The notes beneath the pieces were generated by a model that was not told where the DNA came from, searched no databases, and worked only from the letters and a program-made list of their open reading frames with translations. The position numbers were made by a program, and so were the translations under genes. 64,000 nucleotides of DNA, taken from positions 2,304,501 through 2,368,500 of the forward strand of contig NZ_CP047029.1 in assembly GCF_009796805.1 (NCBI RefSeq). The letters are read 5' to 3'. Position 1 is the stretch's first letter; each line of letters starts with the position of its first letter. This document shows positions 1 to 8,584 of the stretch, piece after piece. This DNA comes from Algibacter sp. L1A34. Its GTDB lineage: Bacteria; Bacteroidota; Bacteroidia; Flavobacteriales; Flavobacteriaceae.

Positions 1-1395
1 TACTGTTTCTTCAATAATTTCAGCTTCGGCCATTTGCCAGTTTAAAGATTTATCGGCAATCCAAAACCCTGAAGGTGCTTTTCTGTTATTCGTTTTTAAG
101 CCTATATTATTTTTAAAATGAACAATTAAAGTATTGTTTTCGATGTCTACTTTATCAAAAATAGGGCCTTCGGCAACTACGTTTTGGTTTAGTGTGTATT
201 TAGCAGCTAAAAGAGCCAAACGTTGTCCTAAGGGGAATTTATCTGTTGGGTGAATATTAGTTTCACTACCTAAATCTATAGTGTTTGCAACGCTGGTGTT
301 TGGTAATTCTAAAGCTTTTAATTGCGATTCGCGCATCCATGCCCAAGATTCTTCGGTTGGATTTTTAGAATCGATATTTGGGGTGGTATGAGTGCCTTTT
401 CCGTAGCCAGGAAGCATAACGATAGAGAAGTACATGTTTTTATTTTGCCATTCTTGGCGGTAACGTTCAATCCATAATTTTAAAACGTCTCCATATTCTT
501 TTATTCCAACCACTCTATGGAACCAGTTGGCTTCGGTAACTTCAGGAACACCCGTAAGATAACGGGCGTTGCGCTCTCCTTGATACCATACAAGTCCACG
601 GCAGGCGTAAGGTGCAAGTGGTTTCATCATGGCATTATATACTACATTTGGTTGACGTCTCATAAAAATATCTTCTTTATTATTCCAACCGTTGGGTGTA
701 TTTATAGCTTTTTCAAGTCGGTTACGAGTTGCCGTATCTTTATCAAAATCGTCCATTATGCTTTTAAAATAAGGTAAGTCGTTTTCCATATCTCGTGGCA
801 TCCAAGCTTCGATTGAAGAACTTCCCCAAGATGATAAAATAATTCCGACAGGGACATCTCCAATATTTTCTAAGAAGAATGCAAAATCAAAAGCTACAGC
901 GCTGCTCGGGTTGGTCTCTGTCCAAGTTCCTGATGCTTGTTCTGCTTCTTTTAAGGAAACTTGTCTTTTTACTTCAAAAGTTCTAATGTTTTTAGCAAAA
1001 GGAATAAGTGATTTAATTTCAGGAACATTATTTACGGAGAATTGCATGTTAGATTGTCCAGAGCAAATCCAAACTTCACCAACTAATACATTAGAAATTT
1101 TAATTTTACTACTTCCCGAAATTATCATGTCTCGACCAATTTTAGAAGCTTTTAATGGTGCTAGTTTTATAGACCATTTCCCGTTTCTATTTGTAGTAGT
1201 AGATACTTTTTGTTTACCAAATACTACCTTTATTTTTTGATTTGGTTTTGCTGTTCCCCAAACAGGAACCGGCATGTTTTGTTGTAAAACCATACCGTTG
1301 CAGAATAAATTATTTGGTTTTAATTCTTGAGCAAACCCAAAAGTTGAAATAAATATTAAAAGGATTAGGGAAGGGATTAAGAGACTTTTTTTCAT
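1..1395 (-). CDS. Sialate O-acetylesterase family protein (SASA/SGNH hydrolase), 3' end cut by window edge
   Basis: This is an exported carbohydrate esterase of the sialate O-acetylesterase family, read for 465 codons and still open at the left edge, so the C-terminus is missing. The start at 1395 gives a clean signal peptide (MKKSLLIPSLILLIFISTFGFAQ). The family signature GQSNMQF is present with the nucleophile serine at about residue 115, and the late IHPTDK motif places the likely catalytic histidine at about residue 382. Family members remove O-acetyl groups from sialic acids or, in environmental Bacteroidota, from plant and algal polysaccharides; which one applies here is not visible. 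It is the most distal gene of the minus-strand flank of the main PUL. A role in trimming acetylated glycan is inferred from that position. Confidence 0.9.
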   Translation of the reverse strand, partial: MKKSLLIPSLILLIFISTFGFAQELKPNNLFCNGMVLQQNMPVPVWGTAKPNQKIKVVFGKQKVSTTTNRNGKWSIKLAPLKASKIGRDMIISGSSKIKISNVLVGEVWICSGQSNMQFSVNNVPEIKSLIPFAKNIRTFEVKRQVSLKEAEQASGTWTETNPSSAVAFDFAFFLENIGDVPVGIILSSWGSSSIEAWMPRDMENDLPYFKSIMDDFDKDTATRNRLEKAINTPNGWNNKEDIFMRRQPNVVYNAMMKPLAPYACRGLVWYQGERNARYLTGVPEVTEANWFHRVVGIKEYGDVLKLWIERYRQEWQNKNMYFSIVMLPGYGKGTHTTPNIDSKNPTEESWAWMRESQLKALELPNTSVANTIDLGSETNIHPTDKFPLGQRLALLAAKYTLNQNVVAEGPIFDKVDIENNTLIVHFKNNIGLKTNNRKAPSGFWIADKSLNWQMAEAEIIEETV

Positions 1396-1581
1396 TTTAG
1401 TGTTAAGAATTTTTCTGTTATGTGTGTTCCAATTCTATTTCGGATTATAATAAGTGTTTTTGTATATTAAATCTATTCAATTAGAGAAAATGTAATGAAC
1501 GAGATAAGAAATCCAATCTTTTTTTAGTAGGCTTGAATTATAATCTCTTTTCTGTTAAATAAAACAAATTAGAAGTTTAGT

Positions 1582-2265
1582 TTAATTATTATTGATTTTA
1601 GTTAATTCTCTATAAGAACGAAGCTTTCCTTTTTTACTATAGTTTTCGCTTTTTACTATTCCAATTCCTTTTACATACCATTCTATTCCAGATCCTCTAA
1701 ATTTTAATAGGCCTAAATTGAATACATAATCAAAAGAGATTTTATATCCATCAAAAGTTCCTGCTTTAATGGTAAGCGACTTGTTTTCTAAAACAGTTCT
1801 GTTGAGAACTTTCATATTAGCCATTGGTGCAAAAGAAGCTCCGCTTCCAACTTCTAAAGCAATGTTGCCATCTTCTAAAACAGTTCCGACTTTCATGCCT
1901 TCAGGGAATTCTATAAAATCCCCAGTAGCTTTTACTTTGAAAGTGTCTTTCTGGTCTTCATTTTGAAGTGATGTATAGTTAGACATGTCAACATAAAAAT
2001 CTCCATTAACACATTTCAAAATATATTCTCTTTCGTTTTTAGCTTTTTTGCCTTCAGATGATTTAATTTTAATGTTTAGACTCCCTTCTTCATTTGTAAC
2101 AGATTCGATAAAATGGTTCTCAACCGATTGTATTTTACCTTTCTTATTATAATTAGTGTATTCCATGGACATGCCTTTTTTATAAGGCGAAATGTTTTCA
2201 CAAGTTTGCGAATATGTCAGTTGAAATATTAGTAGGAATATTGAGATACTAAAAACTTTTTTCAT
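1582..2265 (-). CDS. Secreted TapB-like (DUF3108-like) protein of unknown function
   Basis: A 227-residue exported protein with an N-terminal signal peptide ending near TYSQ at residue 20. The body is predicted mostly beta strand. The C-terminal part, with the phrase WYVKGIGIVKSENYSKKGK, is typical of the TapB/DUF3108-like lipocalin-type proteins common in Bacteroidota, which have no established catalytic role. No enzyme motif is visible. It is flanked by gaps of about 170-190 bases on both sides, so it is probably its own transcription unit rather than part of the neighbouring oxidoreductase cluster. The family assignment is by recall of conserved phrases and should be treated as moderate. 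Confidence 0.65.
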   Translation of the reverse strand: MKKVFSISIFLLIFQLTYSQTCENISPYKKGMSMEYTNYNKKGKIQSVENHFIESVTNEEGSLNIKIKSSEGKKAKNEREYILKCVNGDFYVDMSNYTSLQNEDQKDTFKVKATGDFIEFPEGMKVGTVLEDGNIALEVGSGASFAPMANMKVLNRTVLENKSLTIKAGTFDGYKISFDYVFNLGLLKFRGSGIEWYVKGIGIVKSENYSKKGKLRSYRELTKINNN

Positions 2266-2436
2266 AATTATTATGTTTATAACGTTGTGTATTCAAGGTC
2301 TAGACTTAAAATAAGATTATAATTTCTTAAATCAAAAGTATAAATTTTTTTAATATTCATCTTTATATATATTCAAGAATAGATTCCGTATTGATTTAAT
2401 ATTATAGACATAATTTCTTTAAATAGTTTCAACTAT

Positions 2437-4278
2437 TTAGTGGTCAATTCTAATAACATGCTCACCACTTTTAAGATTTAAATAACTATCATAATTTTTA
2501 ACCTTCTTATTATTTAAAAATACTTTTTTCACATTTTTAGGAAGTATAAATTCAGCAGACATATTATTCGGAATTGTAATATAATAAACATCTGTTTTAT
2601 CATTTTTCTTTTTAAATTCAGCTAAAATAAAACCGTTTTTAGTAGGTGCTTTAATTGACGAAAAAGACAAATCACCTAATTGAGGTTCAATTTGTGCTAC
2701 TTTAAAACCAGCTGTTTTAGGCTTAATTCCCCACATGTATCTAGTAATAACGTTTAGAGGAGCTGTTCCCCAAGCATGGTTCCAATCGGAATTTGGTTTA
2801 TATTTTAAATCCCAAGCTTCCATAGCCATTGTGGAACCAACATTCATCATGTTCCACCAATTTCGGTCGCCCGTAGTACTAGTTATTAAATCTGCGGCAT
2901 ATTGAGCTTCTCCATTCTTGTAAAGACCTTCTAGTAAATATTGCGAACCATAAACACTACAAGCCATACCTCTAGATTTTACGAATTCTGTAACCGAAGC
3001 AATATGTTTTTCGGGAACCAAATCGAAAGCTAAGGGTAACATATTTGCGTGTAAAGCGGAGTGCGTAGAGCCTTCGCCATCTATATAATAGCCTTTTTTT
3101 GTATCTAATAGTTTGGTGTTAATGGTTTCTTTTACTTTTTCTGCTTTCTGCTTAAAGAAAGCAACGTCTTCTTTTTTATCTAGAAAACCAGCAATCTCGG
3201 TCATTAATTTTAAATTGTAATAGTAAAAAGAGTTAATAGCGGTATTTACAGGAACAATTTCATAGCCATCACGTTCTCCTTCTGCCGTTGCTAATTTCCA
3301 ACCTGTGTCTTTTTGTGCAGGAGGCCAATCTATAATGTCTTGGATTTTTTTACTTCCTTTTTTAAATCCAAGTTTTAAAGCTAATGCTTCCGTGAATTTT
3401 GGCGATTTAGAACTAATCAAGCCGTCGGCACGTTCTAAGTCCATTAAGGTTTTTAGTTTTAAATTATCATAATATTTTTGTAATGGCGCTATATCAGCCG
3501 TGTACATATAATCTGTATAAAACATTAAAACGGTATGTAGTAACCATTCGGTTGGCCAAGTTGGATTATCAATAAAATATTCATTGGTACGTTTTGCCAT
3601 TTCGTAGTTATTATCTACGCTGTAATGACTTAATTGATTGATGTATGCATCAGCCTCGTAAGGAATACGTTCGCGATCGCCATCCACATAATAACCTGTA
3701 AAACTTGTCGCTTTTATAGTGTGTTTACAAAAGTCCCAAATGGAATCCATCATTTTATTTGAAGACGAAAAAGTGGCTGCATCATCATTAAATTTATAAT
3801 GAAGGGCTTTTTGTTTTATTTGAAGATCTTCAATCGGAATTTTTAAATTTTCAATTTCGCAATAACGAAAGGGGATAATAGTCCCAATACTATCTGGTAA
3901 TAAAATAGCAGCGCCTGTTGTATTTCGTTTATAGGGTACTAATTCTGGTAATGTGGTTTGATTTGCTATTAACCCACTCATCTTTGATTTTCTATAGCGA
4001 ATAGTGGCTCCGGGGTTTCTATCAATGTGAAATTCTGAATCTAACTTTTCACCTAAATGAAATACTAAAGAATCATTTTGGCCGGCCTTTGGTGTGATTT
4101 CAACATTACCGAAAAAAGCTTTTCCGAAGTCTATAAAATAATGACCATCACTAATTTTTATTATGTTTTTTGGTTGAATTAAAGAGCTCTCTAAATCAAT
4201 TTTGTCTGTTGAGTTTTGAGCGCCTAAATTTAAATATGCTACTACTAGGATAATTAGAAGAGAAATGTGTTTATTCAT
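2437..4278 (-). CDS. Alpha-L-rhamnosidase-like glycoside hydrolase (GH78 type, short form)
   Basis: A 613-residue exported enzyme resembling the catalytic (alpha/alpha)6 barrel of GH78 alpha-L-rhamnosidases. The motif DGDRERIPYEAD at residues 199-210 matches the GH78 region that holds the general acid and substrate-binding acidic residues. The C-terminal WNHAWGTAPLNVI block and a following beta-sandwich are also typical. It is shorter than most GH78 enzymes (often about 900 residues), lacking some N-terminal beta domains. A longer reading frame exists upstream to 4335, but the start at 4278 gives a proper signal peptide (MNKHISLLIILVVAYLNLGAQ) and overlaps the stop of the upstream oxidoreductase gene by 8 bases, suggesting translational coupling. 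It would release terminal rhamnose; substrate is unproven. Confidence 0.8.
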   Translation of the reverse strand: MNKHISLLIILVVAYLNLGAQNSTDKIDLESSLIQPKNIIKISDGHYFIDFGKAFFGNVEITPKAGQNDSLVFHLGEKLDSEFHIDRNPGATIRYRKSKMSGLIANQTTLPELVPYKRNTTGAAILLPDSIGTIIPFRYCEIENLKIPIEDLQIKQKALHYKFNDDAATFSSSNKMMDSIWDFCKHTIKATSFTGYYVDGDRERIPYEADAYINQLSHYSVDNNYEMAKRTNEYFIDNPTWPTEWLLHTVLMFYTDYMYTADIAPLQKYYDNLKLKTLMDLERADGLISSKSPKFTEALALKLGFKKGSKKIQDIIDWPPAQKDTGWKLATAEGERDGYEIVPVNTAINSFYYYNLKLMTEIAGFLDKKEDVAFFKQKAEKVKETINTKLLDTKKGYYIDGEGSTHSALHANMLPLAFDLVPEKHIASVTEFVKSRGMACSVYGSQYLLEGLYKNGEAQYAADLITSTTGDRNWWNMMNVGSTMAMEAWDLKYKPNSDWNHAWGTAPLNVITRYMWGIKPKTAGFKVAQIEPQLGDLSFSSIKAPTKNGFILAEFKKKNDKTDVYYITIPNNMSAEFILPKNVKKVFLNNKKVKNYDSYLNLKSGEHVIRIDH

Positions 4279-5473
4279 AAAATTTAAAGCCTTTAAAAGA
4301 ATCTTGTTTAATAATACTGTTAGTATACATGGCATCTAAGCCCATTTGAACGCAAATTGCCGTATTTGCTCCTGTTTTAATATCTGAAATTGGTTTGCTA
4401 TTGTTTGTTACGCTGTTTTTAAAATCTATTAAAGCTTGTAGGCTAGCCTCTTTATGTTCTATTTCAATAGGGATTCCTAAATCCTTTTCCCATTTGGAAG
4501 TCGCTCCAGATACACCATCTACAATGCCTAATTCTTTTTTCTTGTCTCCTTCGGGGAAAAACCACGCTTTGCTGTAACCTAAAACTATGGTGCCTTTATC
4601 TCCCATAACTTTTATTTGGTATCCATCTTTTGCATTACTGGTTAAACACGTAAATTTTGCTTTTACACCACTTGGGTAATTGTAAATTAAGTGAATATTA
4701 TCGTAAGTTTCTCGTCCGTCTTTGTAATAATCTACTCCACCTGTTCCCATAACTTGATTAGGCGTTTCTCCTAAAACCCAATTAGCAAAATCTATTTGAT
4801 GCGAGCAAAGTTCGGCAACCAAACCACCCGAATATTCGCGATACATACGCCAGTTAATTTGTCTTTCTAATTCTGGACTTGGTACGTCTCTTCTCCAGTT
4901 TCCGTGTCGGTTCCATTGGCATTCAAAGGCTGAAATTTCTCCTATTTTTCCTCCTTTAATTAAATCTACAACATGGGTGTAAAGTCTAGAACTGTGGTAT
5001 TGATGCCCTGTTTGAAAAACATGATCGGATTGATCGACTTTATCTACTAAATTTTGGATACCTCCGAAACCTTTGGCCATTGTTTTTTCACAATATACAT
5101 GTTTGCCAGCATCTAAAGCATCCATTGCAATTTGCGAGTGCGTATTAAATGGTGTGGTAACTAAAATAGCATCAATATCTTTATTATCTAAAAGTTTACG
5201 ATAATCGGTATAACCTTTAGCTTTTCCAAGAGCAGCTTTTAATCCGTTTTCTAATCTAAAAGGTAAGGTATCGCAACAGGCAATAATATTGAAATTATTA
5301 ATGGAATTTATATTAGCAGAAAGGCCAGTTCCTCGGTCTCCAGTTCCAATAATTCCAATGTTTAAAGCATCGTTTGCGTGTTTAAAATCAAATACATTAG
5401 TCATGGCTGCAGCCGAAGTTGTAATGGCAGCGGAGGCCATAGCTCCTTTAATTATAAATTCTCTTCTTTTCAT
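4271..5473 (-). CDS. Exported Gfo/Idh/MocA family oxidoreductase
   Basis: A 400-residue NAD(P)-dependent sugar oxidoreductase. The N-terminus MKRREFIIKG looks like a Tat-type signal followed by an alanine-rich stretch, so it probably acts folded in the periplasm with bound cofactor. The Rossmann motif GTGDRGTG is at residues 43-50. The usual EKP motif reads EKT (129-131), with the functionally important lysine retained, and the ELCSHQIDFANW motif near residue 225 supplies the typical histidine. Related exported members oxidise glycosides at C3 and act with DUF1080 proteins, one of which is encoded in this cluster. The gene overlaps the GH78-like gene by 8 bases and is separated from the next oxidoreductase by a hairpin. 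Confidence 0.88.
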   Translation of the reverse strand: MKRREFIIKGAMASAAITTSAAAMTNVFDFKHANDALNIGIIGTGDRGTGLSANINSINNFNIIACCDTLPFRLENGLKAALGKAKGYTDYRKLLDNKDIDAILVTTPFNTHSQIAMDALDAGKHVYCEKTMAKGFGGIQNLVDKVDQSDHVFQTGHQYHSSRLYTHVVDLIKGGKIGEISAFECQWNRHGNWRRDVPSPELERQINWRMYREYSGGLVAELCSHQIDFANWVLGETPNQVMGTGGVDYYKDGRETYDNIHLIYNYPSGVKAKFTCLTSNAKDGYQIKVMGDKGTIVLGYSKAWFFPEGDKKKELGIVDGVSGATSKWEKDLGIPIEIEHKEASLQALIDFKNSVTNNSKPISDIKTGANTAICVQMGLDAMYTNSIIKQDSFKGFKFYE

Positions 5474-5535
5474 TTGGTTTTTTATAATAAGAATAGTAAT
5501 AAATTCCTGTTTTAATAGGAATAGTAATTTAAACA

Positions 5536-5566
5536 GAAACCTCGAGGCATAAAGTCTCGAGGTTTC
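5536..5566 (-). terminator. Intergenic hairpin terminator between the two oxidoreductase genes
   Basis: A perfect 11-base-pair inverted repeat (GAAACCTCGAG / CTCGAGGTTTC) with a 9-base loop lies directly after the stop of the 5578-6927 gene on the minus strand. It is followed there by a moderately T-rich stretch. It probably ends or attenuates the transcript from the DUF1080/oxidoreductase pair before the downstream oxidoreductase/GH78 pair. Confidence 0.7.
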
Positions 5567-5577
5567 ATTTTCTTTTA

Positions 5578-6927
5578 TTAAACAGGTTTAATTTCCCAAC
5601 CTGGTTCGTATGTTCTAGACCATAGTTTCATGGCTTCTCTATTAAAAATACGTCCGGTAGTTTCATCTACTTCAAACGAATCGTCTATTCTAGAGGCAAT
5701 ATTTGCATAATGGGTTAGCATTTGGCTAATAGCGCCTTGCTCTATTGGTGATGTTAATGGTGCTTTTCCTCTAATAGCATCAAAAAAGTTTACGGTATGT
5801 GCTTTAGAAAGTTGGCCGCCGCCTCCCAGTTTGTTACCATCTTCAATACCCGGAACTAGGTTTTGTTTTTGTTCTTTTCCTTTAATATCGTATAATTTAT
5901 AACCATCACGAGTAATAAAAGCAGAACCGTTAGAACCATAGATTATAGTTCCACGACCAGCACCATATTTATCGTAACCATTTCTGCTACGTCCATCCCA
6001 TTGAATAGAGCGGTTGTTCGCAAAACGGAATGTTGCTTCCATAGTGTCGTACATTTCCCAACCATCATCTTTATAATGGAATTTCCCAGATTTAACATCT
6101 ACATGTTCTGGGTATTTAACGTCTAAAGCCCAACGTGCAATGTCTAATTCGTGTGTGGCATTGTTACCCATTTCGGCTGTACCATAATCCCAACCGTACC
6201 AGTGCCAGTTATAATTCCAAGTATCATCGGTATATTCTCTCCTTGGTGCTGGCCCTTGAAATAATTCCCAATCTAACCCTTCTGGTGGAGCTGTTTTTGT
6301 TTGGTGAGGCACAGGCCCACGTTTACTGGTGTAAAAAGCAATGGCATTATACACATCACCAATAACACCTTCGTGAATGGCTTTTATAATTTCTTGCGAT
6401 TGTAATGAAGAACGTTGTTGATTCCCCATTTGTACAATTTTATTATATTTTTGCTGATAAGCAACAAGTAACTCACCCTCTTTTGGATTGTGGCTACAAG
6501 GCTTTTCTAAATACACGTCTTTACCCGCCTGCATAGCTATACAAGCACCAGGAGCGTGCCAATGATCTGGAGTTGCCATAAATATAGCATCGACATCTTT
6601 ATCGTTTATTATTTTTCTAATGTCGTTTTCTAGTTTTGGTGTTTTACCTAGTTTTTCAGATACGGCAATAGCTGCTTTATCGCGTTGGCTTTTCATGACA
6701 TCGCATAAATAGCTTAACTCAATATTATTGTTTTTATCTCCAATAGCGGACATGTATGCACCGTAACGACGACCCAAGCCTTGGATAGCTACGTTTATAC
6801 GATCGTTAGCACCAATTATTTTAGAATAACTTTTTGCCGACATGGCATTTAAGCTGTTAGAAGCTAATGTAACTCCAACAGCACCTAAAGCTGTTTTTTT
6901 TAAAAAATCTCTTCTATTTGAACTCAT
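5578..6927 (-). CDS. Exported Gfo/Idh/MocA family oxidoreductase
   Basis: A 449-residue oxidoreductase with a clear twin-arginine signal (NRRDFLKK, residues 4-11) and alanine-rich hydrophobic segment, implying export in folded form. The nucleotide-binding GLGRRYG loop is at residues 50-56 and the conserved EKP motif at 141-143. The C-terminal half has the tryptophan- and histidine-rich sequence (WHWYGWDYGTAEMGNNATHE) typical of large Bacteroidota periplasmic members. It starts 33 bases after the stop of the DUF1080 gene, so the two are likely cotranscribed. The pairing suggests oxidation of a glycoside to its 3-keto form by this enzyme, followed by cleavage or processing by the DUF1080 protein; substrate unknown. 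Confidence 0.9.
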   Translation of the reverse strand: MSSNRRDFLKKTALGAVGVTLASNSLNAMSAKSYSKIIGANDRINVAIQGLGRRYGAYMSAIGDKNNNIELSYLCDVMKSQRDKAAIAVSEKLGKTPKLENDIRKIINDKDVDAIFMATPDHWHAPGACIAMQAGKDVYLEKPCSHNPKEGELLVAYQQKYNKIVQMGNQQRSSLQSQEIIKAIHEGVIGDVYNAIAFYTSKRGPVPHQTKTAPPEGLDWELFQGPAPRREYTDDTWNYNWHWYGWDYGTAEMGNNATHELDIARWALDVKYPEHVDVKSGKFHYKDDGWEMYDTMEATFRFANNRSIQWDGRSRNGYDKYGAGRGTIIYGSNGSAFITRDGYKLYDIKGKEQKQNLVPGIEDGNKLGGGGQLSKAHTVNFFDAIRGKAPLTSPIEQGAISQMLTHYANIASRIDDSFEVDETTGRIFNREAMKLWSRTYEPGWEIKPV

Positions 6928-6960
6928 AATATTTAAATCTTGGGTTTAGTTGGTTTGAAT

Positions 6961-8337
6961 TTAGTTAATAGGACGAATTTTTACATTTTTAAAGGATACT
7001 AAATCGCCGTGATCCTGAAGTAGTATCTCTCCTTTATCTAATTCTCCAAAATTTGGCCATTTGGCATATTTACTTTCCGATACTAATTTTAAGTAATCTT
7101 CACTTTTTCTTTCGTATTCTAAAACTTTTACATCGTTTAACCAATGTTCAACATGGTTGTTTTTAGAGATAATATGTGCTGTATTCCATGCTCCAATTGG
7201 ATGTATAGGTTTGTTTACATCGGCTTGAATTAAATCGTATAAAGAACTTACGGTTCTACTACCATCATGGTTTCCTAATTTTGCGTCAGGATGTAAAGCA
7301 TCGTCTAAAATTTGATATTCTAAACCAATAGAAGATCCTGCTCCTTTATTAATATTAGTATCTACATAATACTTAATACCACTATTTGCACCAGGTGTTA
7401 ATTTGAAATCAACTTTTAATTCAAAATCACCAAATTGTTCTTTTGTAACAATATCACCACCGGCAGTAGACTCGGCACCACCAGAAGCTAGAACGCTAAG
7501 TACACCGTCTTCGATTTTCCATCCATTTTCAGGAAATTCTTCTAGTTTTGCACCACGCCATCCGTTGGTTGTTTTACCATCCCAAAGTAGTTGCCATCCG
7601 TTTTTCTTTTCATCTATAGTTAAATGGTTTTTTGTAATTATAGGTTCAAGTGGCGATTTTTTAGCATATTCACTAAGGTTGTCAGTTAATATTTTAATAT
7701 TTTTCCAAATAATTTCTGTGCCTTCTTTTTTATCAGCATGAATACCATGTACTTGTAAGCAAATAAACCCACTTGCAGTTTTATCATCTATTAAATAAGA
7801 TGCAGGAACATCGTTTATCCATGTTTTTAATGTATCACCAATAGCTTCAATACGGTAATGATTCCAATCGTTTTGTTTAAAAGCTTTTTGTGCTTCAGGG
7901 TTGTTTTCCATAGTGTTTAACCAACCGCGTCTAGACTCGTCGTAAATACCTGCGCTCCAGGCTCTTTTAGATGGATCGATTTCAACTTGATATCCGTGAA
8001 CGCGTCCGTCTCTATAATCAGGGAAACTATTACTTCTAATTTGAATACCAGAATTCATTGTAGAATCTACTTTATAATCGAGTTCTAAAATAAAATCACC
8101 ATACATTTTATCCGAAGTTAAAAATGAATTTGGTGTATTATGTACGGTTGTACCAATAATAGATTGGTCACGAACAGCATATGTCGCTTTTCCGCCTAAT
8201 TGGTGCCAGCCGTTAAGGGTTTCTCCATCAAAAAGTGCTTGCCATGGCGTGTTGTCTTTCGGGGTTTCTTTACAGTTAAGGAACACAGTTGCTAAAACAA
8301 TAAATAGGACTTTACTGTAAATAGTGGTTTTTTTCAT
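6961..8337 (-). CDS. Tandem DUF1080 (3-keto-disaccharide hydrolase-type) lipoprotein
   Basis: A 458-residue lipoprotein (lipobox cysteine at residue 22, FLNC) made of two copies of the DUF1080 concanavalin-like jelly-roll domain, about residues 30-220 and 240-457. Both copies open with the family phrase (WQALFDGETLNGW and WQLLWDGKTTNGW) and contain NSGI in the middle strand, showing an internal duplication. Family members act on 3-keto-glycosides produced by Gfo/Idh/MocA oxidoreductases, and two such oxidoreductases follow. It is the first gene of the minus-strand block and is transcribed away from the divergent susC, so both may answer to the same control region. Whether both domains are catalytic cannot be told by eye. 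Confidence 0.88.
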   Translation of the reverse strand: MKKTTIYSKVLFIVLATVFLNCKETPKDNTPWQALFDGETLNGWHQLGGKATYAVRDQSIIGTTVHNTPNSFLTSDKMYGDFILELDYKVDSTMNSGIQIRSNSFPDYRDGRVHGYQVEIDPSKRAWSAGIYDESRRGWLNTMENNPEAQKAFKQNDWNHYRIEAIGDTLKTWINDVPASYLIDDKTASGFICLQVHGIHADKKEGTEIIWKNIKILTDNLSEYAKKSPLEPIITKNHLTIDEKKNGWQLLWDGKTTNGWRGAKLEEFPENGWKIEDGVLSVLASGGAESTAGGDIVTKEQFGDFELKVDFKLTPGANSGIKYYVDTNINKGAGSSIGLEYQILDDALHPDAKLGNHDGSRTVSSLYDLIQADVNKPIHPIGAWNTAHIISKNNHVEHWLNDVKVLEYERKSEDYLKLVSESKYAKWPNFGELDKGEILLQDHGDLVSFKNVKIRPIN

Positions 8338-8584
8338 TTTAAAATAGCTTAGTTATTATTCTACTAATATACTTTTTTTTATCCATTTTTAAATGGACGT
8401 ATTCTGCAAAGTGATGGATTAATTGGTCTAATTTTTTTGTGCTTAACATCTATGAATACTGGGTTTTTTGTAAGGATTAGGTTTTTAGGAACTGACGATT
8501 GTATCCATAATTTGGAGCGAATTGTCCATTCTTTAACAAACTTTTAACTATACATTAGCGGTATAACTAATACTAAATAATAAT
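8338..8584. promoter_or_regulatory. Divergent control region between the DUF1080 block and susC
   Basis: A 247-base gene-free stretch separates two divergently transcribed blocks and must hold both promoters and their 5' leaders. It contains an inverted repeat at 8382-8397 (TCCATTT, two bases, AAATGGA), a plausible regulator half-site pair. No good TAnnTTTG match was found by eye, so promoter positions are not assigned. Confidence 0.5.

Noticed and set aside
517-1240. Two plus-strand open frames of 86 and 109 codons
   Set aside because: They lie opposite the sialate O-acetylesterase gene, whose minus-strand frame is open over all 465 codons with clear family motifs. The plus-strand peptides resemble no protein family.
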